34,894 nucleotides of DNA, from NCBI GenBank assembly GCA_022565025.1, contig JADFKH010000004.1, forward strand, positions 1 through 34,894. The letters run 5' to 3'. Position 1 is the first letter of the stretch, and each line of letters begins with the position of its first letter. The position numbers and the translations under genes were made by a program. Below are positions 7,234-14,220 of this stretch, in pieces. Source of the stretch: Pseudomonadota bacterium. Lineage in GTDB: Bacteria; Pseudomonadota; Gammaproteobacteria; Xanthomonadales; SZUA-36. The notes below the pieces were generated by a model that ran no database searches, was not told where the DNA came from, and saw only the letters and a list, made by a program, of their open reading frames with translations.

Positions 7234-8505
7234 ATGGCGGGACACCTGGAAATCCGATTCCCCGAAGATCAGAGCGAGGGCACCGAGGCCGTTATGTCGA
7301 AATGGCTGAAAGCGCCCGGCGAAGCCGTTACTGCGCACGAACCCATCGCGGAAATCGAGACCGACAAAGTGGTAGTCGAGGTCGCTGCACCAGCTGACGG
7401 AACCATGGGTGAGATTTGTGTAAAAGAAGGTGAGCCCGCTAATCCGGGTGATCTATTGTGTACCTTGATTACGGGCACAACTGGGCCGGCGGCACTGATA
7501 CCCAGGGTCAATGAAGATGGCCGTGCAAAACTGAGCCCGGCAGTGCGCAACCGGCTGCTGAAGTACGAGATCGATGCCGCGCTGGTCACGGGCAGCGGCA
7601 AGAACGGACGCATTACCGTGCAGGACGTAGAAACATTTATAAAACAGGCCCACGGCAATGCTGAAACCATGGCGCCAGAAATTGGGATCAGAGAACCATT
7701 TCCCCAAAAAATCATTCCTGAATCGGAAACTCCCGCAGTAAATGGTTCTCTGACCCCAATTTCGACGCCAGCCGTGCCGGCAACGATTCCGGTTGACTCG
7801 GGCCTGCATTCCGAGAAAATCCCGCACGACAACATGCGCAAGCGGATCGCACAAAACATGGTGACCAGCCTGATGCAAACCGCGCCGCACGTCACCTCCG
7901 TATTCGAGGCGGACCTGACGGCTGTAATGCGCCACCGCGCGACGCACAAGGCCGAGTTCGAGAAACGTGGTACACCGCTGACGCTGACTGCTTATTTTGT
8001 CGTCGCATCGGTTGCGGCCATACGAAAAGTGCCACAGGTCAACAGTCGCTGGCACGACGACCACCTGGAAATTTTCGGCGACATCAATATCGGCATCGGC
8101 ACGGCACTGGGTGAGAAGGGGCTGATTGTCCCCGTGCTGCACCAGGCCGAGCAGAAGAATCTCAAGGGTATCGCGGCAGGCCTCGCCGACCTCACCGGTC
8201 GCGCCCGCGCCAGCAAACTGTCCCCCGCGGATGTGCGCGGAGGTACTTTCACCATCTCCAACCACGGTGTTTCAGGCAGTCTGATCGCAACCCCGATCAT
8301 CATCAACCAACCCCAGTCGGCCATCCTCGGCGTAGGCAAGATTGAGAAACGCGTCAAGGTAAAAGAAGTTGACGGTGAGGACGTGATTTGCATCCGCCCC
8401 ACCTGCTACGTCAGCCTAACCATCGACCACCGCGTGCTCGATGGCTACCAGACCAATGCCTTCTTGACAGAACTGGTCCAGACGCTGGAGAACTGGCCCG
8501 CTTGA
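7234..8505 (+). CDS. Dihydrolipoamide acyltransferase E2 of the 2-oxo acid dehydrogenase complex
   Basis: E2 carries the acyl group on lipoyl-lysine and transfers it to CoA; its catalytic domain forms the cubic or dodecahedral core. Of 423 residues, 1-78 form one lipoyl domain with the modified Lys45 in IETDKVVVEV. Residues 98-135 are the peripheral subunit-binding domain (LSPAVRNRLLKYEID to GRITVQDVETFI). A linker follows, then a catalytic domain from about 192 with HRVLDG (H399, D403) near the end. The gene follows E1 by two bases and is cotranslated. An 86-base palindromic element sits in frame in the linker and encodes residues about 149-177. No E3 (lipoamide dehydrogenase) follows, so the complex must share E3 from elsewhere in the genome. 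Confidence 0.9.
   Translation: MAGHLEIRFPEDQSEGTEAVMSKWLKAPGEAVTAHEPIAEIETDKVVVEVAAPADGTMGEICVKEGEPANPGDLLCTLITGTTGPAALIPRVNEDGRAKLSPAVRNRLLKYEIDAALVTGSGKNGRITVQDVETFIKQAHGNAETMAPEIGIREPFPQKIIPESETPAVNGSLTPISTPAVPATIPVDSGLHSEKIPHDNMRKRIAQNMVTSLMQTAPHVTSVFEADLTAVMRHRATHKAEFEKRGTPLTLTAYFVVASVAAIRKVPQVNSRWHDDHLEIFGDINIGIGTALGEKGLIVPVLHQAEQKNLKGIAAGLADLTGRARASKLSPADVRGGTFTISNHGVSGSLIATPIIINQPQSAILGVGKIEKRVKVKEVDGEDVICIRPTCYVSLTIDHRVLDGYQTNAFLTELVQTLENWPA
7678..7763. repeat. REP/MITE-like palindromic element inside the E2 linker
   Basis: Two 24-base arms, 7678-7701 and 7740-7763, are inverted copies with a single mismatch. The left arm contains GGGATCAGAGAACCATTT and the right arm is the reverse complement with GGGGTC. 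The 38 bases between are unrelated to the arms. The element has no stop in the E2 frame and falls in the flexible linker between the subunit-binding and catalytic domains, where an insertion is tolerated. A solo arm of the same family is at 596-619. The class (RAYT-mobilised REPIN) is inferred from the GGGTCAGAG core. Confidence 0.75.
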
Positions 8506-8506
8506 G

Positions 8507-8556
8507 CGGCAGATGCTGGCTTGCGCAGCCGTAATCAACGACGGCGAGTCTTGCCG
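8507..8556 (+). repeat. Copy 1 of a ~50-base intergenic repeat
   Basis: This stretch, directly after the E2 stop, aligns with 10802-10852 at about 40 of 51 columns with one gap, counted by eye. Both copies contain GCAGATG, GGCTTG and GTATTGC-like blocks. Each lies just 3' of a gene and 5' of the next. It may be a small dispersed repeat or the relic of one duplicated segment. Confidence 0.45.
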
Positions 8557-8678
8557 TGGCAGGCCAAAGTTATATTGAAATAGCACGGGATCAGAATTAT
8601 CATCTCACCTTCACTGCCCGCCGGGCAGAGCCTTTTGCTCGCGTGTTCAAGACTCTTCACATGCATAAGGATCACACC

Positions 8679-10763
8679 ATGAATAGGACACTTTGCACTC
8701 TATTACTACTGACATGCCTTGCAAATATTGGCGGCTGCGGATCGAATTCCGAAGAGCCAAAGGCCGAAGTAGCAAAGGATGAATCCCTTTCTAAACAGGA
8801 GACAATTGCGCAACCGGCATTGATCAACCGCAAGCTGTTATTCGGTAATCCGAGTCGTTTTCAGGGTCGCTTAAGCCCCGACGGAACCCAAATGAGCTTT
8901 CGCGCGCCCATTGATGGTGTGATGAATCTGTGGGTGGCACCAGCAGGTGAAATAGAAAAAGCGCGCGCTATAACACAAGACACAGGCCGCGGTATTCCCA
9001 GTCATTTCTGGGCTTTGGATAGCCAACATGTTTTGTACATCCAAGACAAGGGCGGCGATGAAAACTGGCACCTTTACAGCGTCAATCTAGCCACCGATGA
9101 AATTATCGATCTGTCACCCTATGAAGGTGTCCAGGCACAAATGCTTGCGCAAGATAAGAACAAACCCGGCATTGCCATAGTCGGTATGAATGACCGCGAT
9201 GCTCGCTGGCACGACGTGTATTCCGTCGACCTCGCAACAGCCAAACGCACTCTACTGATACAGAATGAGGGTTATGCCTCCATTTTGGTCGACAACAATC
9301 TGGAGGTACGTTTGGCTACTCAGCAAACCGCTTCAGGTGGCAGCAAAGTCTTTGAACGCAAAAACGATGCCTGGTCCGAGATTTTTGAAATCGCCATGGA
9401 GGACGCATTAACCACGGATATTTTGGGCTTCGACACGGACAACAAAGGCATTTATTTGGTCGACAGTCGCGGGCGCGATAAAGCCGCACTGACACACATG
9501 GACTTGGCCAGTTATGAAACTGTCGTATTGGCAGAATCAGACACAGCCGATATTACAGACGTACTGATGGATCCCCGCACACACATGCCTTTTGCTTACG
9601 CAATCAATGTTCACAAGCGGACCTGGATTGCATTCAACTCGGATTTTAGTGATGACATTGCCGCTTTGAATGCCGCATTGCACGGCGATTCTCAGGTTCT
9701 GGCCATAACCCTGGATGCAGCACGTTGGATTGTATACGTTGATAACGGCAGCGAATCTCCGGTTTACGCGATCTTTGATCGCAATACGAAAGCACTGGAG
9801 GAACTGTTTGTCACCAACCCTGATCTGGCGGGGCTGAGCCTGGCAAATATGCACAATCGCACCATCAAATCCCGTGACGGTTTAGATCTCGTGTCTTACC
9901 TGACCTTACCAATAGAAAGTGATGCTGATGGTGATGGAGTGCCCGCTTCACCCGTGCCGATGGTGTTGTTGGTACACGGCGGACCTTGGGCCCGAGATGG
10001 ATACGGCTATTCCGGCATGGTGCAATGGCTGGCCAATCGCGGCTACGCGGTATTACAGGTCAATTTTCGCTCCTCTACTGGTTTTGGTAAAGCGTTCCTT
10101 AATGCCGGCAACCTGGAATGGGCTAGCGCCATGCACAATGACCTGCTCGATGCTGCCGATTGGGCGATTCGCGAGGGCATTACCAGTGCGGACCAGATTG
10201 CTATTATGGGTGGCAGTTATGGCGGCTATGCGACCTTGGTTGGCTTGACCTTCACCCCGGATACTTTCGCCTGCGGAGTCGACATTGTCGGCCCCTCCAA
10301 CTTAAATACCCTGCTCAATTCGATTCCACCCTATTGGGAAGGCTTTAAGCGCACCTTCGTAGCCGCGATCGGCGATCCAGAGACCGAGGATGGCCGAGCC
10401 TTACTGGAGGCACGTTCTCCACTTAATTTTGTCGATAAGATCGTAAAACCGCTATTGATTGGTCAGGGGGCCAATGATCCACGCGTCAATCAAGCGGAAT
10501 CAGACCAGATAGTGGCAGCAATGAATGAAAAGAACATCCCGGTTACTTACGTCCTGTTTCCCGATGAAGGACATGGTTTTCAAAAACCAGAAAACAACCT
10601 GGCGTTCTTTGCAGTAACCGAAGCATTTTTGGCCGGCTGCATAGGCGGACGTTACCAGGCGATTGAAGGAGACTTCGAAGGTTCAAGTATTGAAATTGTA
10701 CACGGAGCGGAGTTTGTCTCTGGTCTGCCAGATGCGTTAAAGGTGACGAACTCACCCAACTGA
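8679..10763 (+). CDS. S9 family prolyl-oligopeptidase-type lipoprotein peptidase
   Basis: This is an exported serine peptidase of the S9 family (DPP4/acylaminoacyl-peptidase type), which removes dipeptides or acyl residues from oligopeptides. From ATG 8679 (AAGG at 8667-8670, eight bases away) it has 694 residues. It has a lipoprotein-like signal ending at about IGGC, then a seven-bladed propeller region (about 45-430). The alpha/beta hydrolase domain contains HGGPW (oxyanion-forming), Ser513 in GGSYGGYA, Asp600 in GANDPRV and His632 in DEGHGF. An in-frame extension upstream to 8556 has no signal peptide and was not used. The coding sequence is AT-richer than the operon before it. The YkvI-like transporter follows after 98 bases. 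A scavenging role with dgcN/dgcA is inferred from neighbourhood. Confidence 0.9.
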   Translation: MNRTLCTLLLLTCLANIGGCGSNSEEPKAEVAKDESLSKQETIAQPALINRKLLFGNPSRFQGRLSPDGTQMSFRAPIDGVMNLWVAPAGEIEKARAITQDTGRGIPSHFWALDSQHVLYIQDKGGDENWHLYSVNLATDEIIDLSPYEGVQAQMLAQDKNKPGIAIVGMNDRDARWHDVYSVDLATAKRTLLIQNEGYASILVDNNLEVRLATQQTASGGSKVFERKNDAWSEIFEIAMEDALTTDILGFDTDNKGIYLVDSRGRDKAALTHMDLASYETVVLAESDTADITDVLMDPRTHMPFAYAINVHKRTWIAFNSDFSDDIAALNAALHGDSQVLAITLDAARWIVYVDNGSESPVYAIFDRNTKALEELFVTNPDLAGLSLANMHNRTIKSRDGLDLVSYLTLPIESDADGDGVPASPVPMVLLVHGGPWARDGYGYSGMVQWLANRGYAVLQVNFRSSTGFGKAFLNAGNLEWASAMHNDLLDAADWAIREGITSADQIAIMGGSYGGYATLVGLTFTPDTFACGVDIVGPSNLNTLLNSIPPYWEGFKRTFVAAIGDPETEDGRALLEARSPLNFVDKIVKPLLIGQGANDPRVNQAESDQIVAAMNEKNIPVTYVLFPDEGHGFQKPENNLAFFAVTEAFLAGCIGGRYQAIEGDFEGSSIEIVHGAEFVSGLPDALKVTNSPN

Positions 10764-10801
10764 CTTATGGCATTGATCAGCGCATTGCGCGTTTCCGGGA
10801 G

Positions 10802-10852
10802 CAGCAGATGTCGGCTTGTGCATCCGTGATCAGCGACCGGTGAGTATTGCGG
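10802..10852 (+). repeat. Copy 2 of a ~50-base intergenic repeat
   Basis: This is the partner of 8507-8556 (see that entry). It lies between the S9 peptidase stop and the YkvI-like start. In the frame ending at the TGA of 10840-10842 it encodes a tail QQMSACASVISDR, and copy 1 encodes QMLACAAVIND in the corresponding frame. A coding fossil is therefore possible. Confidence 0.45.
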
Positions 10853-10861
10853 GTTTCGAGC

Positions 10862-11959
10862 ATGAAAAAAGATAATTGGTTCACCATCTACCTGCTGCCA
10901 GGATTTGTTTTTCAATCCCTGGTAATCGCCGGTGGCTATGCAACGGGCCGCGAACTGGTCGAATTCTTCCTGCGTCTGGGCCCGCTCACCGGGTTGCTCG
11001 GCATGCTGGTCACGACATTGGTCTGGAGCGTAGTTGCGGCGATCAGCTTCGAATTCGCCCGCATGACCAAAAGCTATGATTACCGTGCCTTTTTTCAGGA
11101 ATTACTGGGAAAAGCGTGGTTTTTGTACGAGATTGCTTATGTAGCCATGTTATTGCTCGTCCTGTCGGTCATCGCCGCTGCCGGTGGCGATATGATGGAA
11201 AATTCCTTTGGTATTCCCCGGGCAACAAGCACCGTGATGATCATGGGCGCAATTGGCTTATTGACTTTTTTCGGCACAACGGTGATCGAAAAATTTCTCT
11301 CCTATTGGTCGTTGCTGTTGTACGGCGTCTATATCCTTTTTCTGGCCTGGGGCGTGTCACAATTCGGCGGCGATATCAGCCGCAATTTCAGTCAATCGTC
11401 GATCGACTCCGGCTGGTTTACCGGCGGCGTCTCCTATGCGGGTTATAACCTGGCCGTTATCCCGGCCGTCCTGTTTTGCATATCGCATATCAGCAAACGC
11501 AAACAAGCACTCGCCTCGGGCGCCATTGCCGGAGTTATCGGAATTCTCCCGGGCGTGTTGTTTTTTATCGTCATGGTTGGCATGTACCCGGCAATCATTG
11601 ACAGCAGCATACCCTCCAGCACTATTTTGGCGGCTTATGATGCCCGCTGGTTCGAGGTCCTGTTTCAAATCGTAATATTCGGCACTTTCATTGAAACCGG
11701 ATCCGGTCTCTTGCATTCCCTCAACGAGCGTGTTTTTCATACAGCGCAGGAACGCGGCCGCACTTTGCCGGCTTACCTAAGGCCGGTTATTGCCGTATCC
11801 GTGCTTATCCTTGCGATTATTGCCGGCGGCAAGCTTGGTCTGGTAGCGCTGATTGCACAAGGTTACGGATTTATGACCTGGGTGTTCATTGGGGTGTTTG
11901 TCGTTCCGGTGTTGACGATCGGGCTGGCCCGGATTCTGCGAAGTAACAACGTAGAGTAG
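10862..11959 (+). CDS. YkvI-like membrane transporter (APC superfamily)
   Basis: A 365-residue inner-membrane protein from ATG 10862 with about ten hydrophobic segments. The start is typical of the YkvI family: LPGFVFQSLVIAGGYATGRELVEFF, where the broken helix around GGYATG resembles the unwound TM1 of LeuT-fold carriers. That is the segment binding substrate and Na+ in characterised relatives. YkvI proteins have no firmly established substrate. An alternative TTG start five codons earlier lacks support, and no strong SD precedes either start. It lies between an S9 peptidase and dgcN, so amino acid or dipeptide uptake is a reasonable guess. After the stop are 209 bases to dgcN without a recognisable gene. 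Confidence 0.72.
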   Translation: MKKDNWFTIYLLPGFVFQSLVIAGGYATGRELVEFFLRLGPLTGLLGMLVTTLVWSVVAAISFEFARMTKSYDYRAFFQELLGKAWFLYEIAYVAMLLLVLSVIAAAGGDMMENSFGIPRATSTVMIMGAIGLLTFFGTTVIEKFLSYWSLLLYGVYILFLAWGVSQFGGDISRNFSQSSIDSGWFTGGVSYAGYNLAVIPAVLFCISHISKRKQALASGAIAGVIGILPGVLFFIVMVGMYPAIIDSSIPSSTILAAYDARWFEVLFQIVIFGTFIETGSGLLHSLNERVFHTAQERGRTLPAYLRPVIAVSVLILAIIAGGKLGLVALIAQGYGFMTWVFIGVFVVPVLTIGLARILRSNNVE

Positions 11960-12168
11960 CCCGCATAGACAACCAAGCCAACACCAACCATTACGCTGAG
12001 GCCAAACTGTGGCAGGGGAATCCAATGTCTATAGTACAATTAATGGGTAAAGTTCATCCGCACAGACCACCGAATTCTGAACTTATGATTGTGCTCTGAT
12101 CCATTCCCGAAAGTGATGCAAACACTGCATTAATTCGATAATAAATTAGGCCTTGGAACGAATCACCC

Positions 12169-13197
12169 ATGACAAAACTAACCACGGTGCAACTCAAGGC
12201 ACCCTACCTGATCCTGATCGGTGACATCACCGACGCTACCTACGCCAAGACCGGCCTGGGCATCGTCCAGTGGCAGAGCGACCGGGTGGCGGGGCAGTTA
12301 CGCTTTGCGGGCTGCGAAGTGGAATTGGGTGTACCCGACATGTCGGTAGCCGAAGCGGTAAAGGCCGGCGTCAAAAGCCTCATCATCGGCGTTGCGCCGA
12401 TCGGCGGTGAAGTACCTGACAGCTGGTGGGCATCCATCGAGGAAGCGGCCCGCGCCGGCATGGATATTGTCTGCGGCCTGCATATCAAGCTGGCGGATTT
12501 CCCGGCGGTGGTGGCTGCCGCCGAAGCTTCCGGTGCGCGCCTGATCGATGTGCGCAGTCCGCCCGCCAACCTGCCCGTAGGCACCGGCATAAAACGCTCC
12601 GGCAAGCGGGTGCTGATGGTGGGCACCGACTGCGCTATTGGCAAGAAGTACTCTGCCCTCGCACTGCACCAGTCCATGCGCGAAGCGGGCATGAACTCCA
12701 CTTTCCGTGCCACCGGACAGACCGGCATCATGCTGGCCGGTGAAGGCCTTCCCATCGACGCGGTGGTGGCTGATTTCATTGCCGGCGCCGCGGAGGTGAT
12801 CTCACCCGACAACGACGATGACCACTGGGATGTGATCGAGGGCCAGGGCTCGCTGTTCCACCCCGGCTATTCGGGTGTCAGCCTCGGACTGCTGCACGGC
12901 TCTCAGCCGGACGGTTTTGTGCTCTGCCACGATGCCACGCGCAAGGTGCTTTCCGGCTGGGAACACTTCGACCTGCCAACCATTCAGGATTGCATCGACC
13001 AGCATGTGGTGATGGGGCAGCGCACTAACCCGGCCATCCGCTGCGTCGGCATCAGCGTGAACACATCGAAATTGCCCGCACAGGAACGCGCGGATTACCT
13101 GGCCAGGCTGAGTGAAGAAACCGGCCTGCCCTGCGTGGATCCGCTGATTGATGGCTGCGGGGCGATCGTTGAATACATCAAGCAGGTTTATTTATGA
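12169..13197 (+). CDS. dgcN: DgcN, N-acetylating enzyme of the D-glutamate pathway (DUF1611)
   Basis: A 342-residue DUF1611 protein. In marine Gammaproteobacteria DgcN N-acetylates D-glutamate and the partner DgcA racemises the N-acetyl form, giving entry to L-glutamate metabolism. Here an N-terminal Rossmann-like domain (ILIGDITDATYAKTG) is followed by a P-loop-like site, MVGTDCAIGKKYSALAL, near residue 150. A conserved block follows (GQTGIMLAGEGLPIDAVVADFI, DDDHWDVIEGQGSLFHPGYSG). It ends IVEYIKQVYL, full length. It is followed after 25 bases by a DgcA-like enolase-superfamily enzyme, the diagnostic gene pair. Older annotations call it 'DUF1611 protein' or 'NAD-dependent epimerase'. No strong SD precedes ATG 12169. 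Confidence 0.85.
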   Translation: MTKLTTVQLKAPYLILIGDITDATYAKTGLGIVQWQSDRVAGQLRFAGCEVELGVPDMSVAEAVKAGVKSLIIGVAPIGGEVPDSWWASIEEAARAGMDIVCGLHIKLADFPAVVAAAEASGARLIDVRSPPANLPVGTGIKRSGKRVLMVGTDCAIGKKYSALALHQSMREAGMNSTFRATGQTGIMLAGEGLPIDAVVADFIAGAAEVISPDNDDDHWDVIEGQGSLFHPGYSGVSLGLLHGSQPDGFVLCHDATRKVLSGWEHFDLPTIQDCIDQHVVMGQRTNPAIRCVGISVNTSKLPAQERADYLARLSEETGLPCVDPLIDGCGAIVEYIKQVYL

Positions 13198-13222
13198 ATC
13201 AAACTCTACCGGCGAATCTATT

Positions 13223-14200
13223 ATGAAGTTCAGCGCACATCTTGAAGAATGGGAACTGACCGAGCCGTTTCGCATCTCAGGGGCCGAATGGAAAACCTCA
13301 GTCGGACTGGTTGTCCATTTGAGTGAAGACGGTCATAGCGGCCGCGGCGAGGCCCAGGGCGTGTCCTACATGGATGAAACTGCCCAAAGTATTTTTGCTC
13401 AGGTGCATGAGCTTGCAGATACTATCCGCAATGGGATCTCACGTGAAGAATTGCAAAATTTGTTGCCCGCCGGTGGCGCCCGCAATGCCATCGATTGCGC
13501 CCTGTGGGATCTGGAGTGCAAACGTTCCGGCAAGACCATCTGGGAATTGACCGGCATCGACCCCAAACCAGTCACCACGGTATTTACCATCGGTCTGGAA
13601 AACACCAGCGAGGCCATGGCGGCAAAAGCAGCCGCGGCCGCTGACGCACCGATTCTAAAAATCAAGCTCGACGGCCACCTGCCCTACGAAAAACTGGCCG
13701 CGATCCGCGCCGCCCGCCCGGACGCCGAACTGGTGGTCGATGCCAACCAGGGCTGGAGTTTCGAATTGCTCAAAGAGGTCATCCGCAAATGCGTCGACTT
13801 GGACCTGGGCATGATCGAACAGCCGCTGGCGCGCGGCTTTGATGAGATGCTGGAAGGTTTCGAATCCCCCATCACTCTGGCCGCGGATGAATCCTGCCTG
13901 CATACCGGTGAACTGGAGATCGCAGCCCGTCGTTACAGCATGATCAACATCAAGCTGGACAAAACCGGCGGCCTCACCGAGGCCCTGCGCCTGGCCAGGG
14001 CCGCAAAGGAAAAAGGCTGCAAATTGATGGTCGGCAACATGCTGGGCACCTCGCTCGCCATGGCGCCCTCCTTCGTGGTCGCGCAGCTGTGTGACCTGGT
14101 GGATATTGATGGCCCATTGTTGTTGAAATACGACCGCCCGCTGGGCCTGGAATATAACCACGGCGTCGTGCGGGGATTTGATTCACGGCTTTGGGGCTAA
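13223..14200 (+). CDS. dgcA: DgcA, N-acetyl-D-glutamate racemase (enolase superfamily)
   Basis: A 325-residue member of the mandelate racemase/muconate-lactonising group, long annotated as L-Ala-D/L-Glu epimerase. Active-site marks are all present: the Lys pair K146-x-K148 (KIKLD), metal ligands D173 (VVDANQGW), E199 (MIEQPL) and D222 (ADES), and the second acid/base Lys K244 in NIKLDKTGG. Next to DgcN it most likely racemises N-acetyl-D-Glu. Dipeptide epimerisation is the alternative and would suit the flanking peptidases. The start is ATG 13223. The frame is open upstream, overlapping the dgcN 3' end, but without homology. The prolyl oligopeptidase start follows the stop by 20 bases, so the three genes likely form an operon. 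Confidence 0.86.
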   Translation: MKFSAHLEEWELTEPFRISGAEWKTSVGLVVHLSEDGHSGRGEAQGVSYMDETAQSIFAQVHELADTIRNGISREELQNLLPAGGARNAIDCALWDLECKRSGKTIWELTGIDPKPVTTVFTIGLENTSEAMAAKAAAAADAPILKIKLDGHLPYEKLAAIRAARPDAELVVDANQGWSFELLKEVIRKCVDLDLGMIEQPLARGFDEMLEGFESPITLAADESCLHTGELEIAARRYSMINIKLDKTGGLTEALRLARAAKEKGCKLMVGNMLGTSLAMAPSFVVAQLCDLVDIDGPLLLKYDRPLGLEYNHGVVRGFDSRLWG

Positions 14201-14220
14201 ATAATAGAAAGGAGTCGGTC

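Noticed and set aside
8556..8678. N-terminal extension of the S9 peptidase
   Set aside because: It places the lipoprotein signal internally, whereas ATG 8679 has an SD and a proper signal peptide.
12240..12812. Minus-strand open frame across dgcN
   Set aside because: Low-complexity Ala/Pro/Ser-rich translation, opposite a conserved gene.
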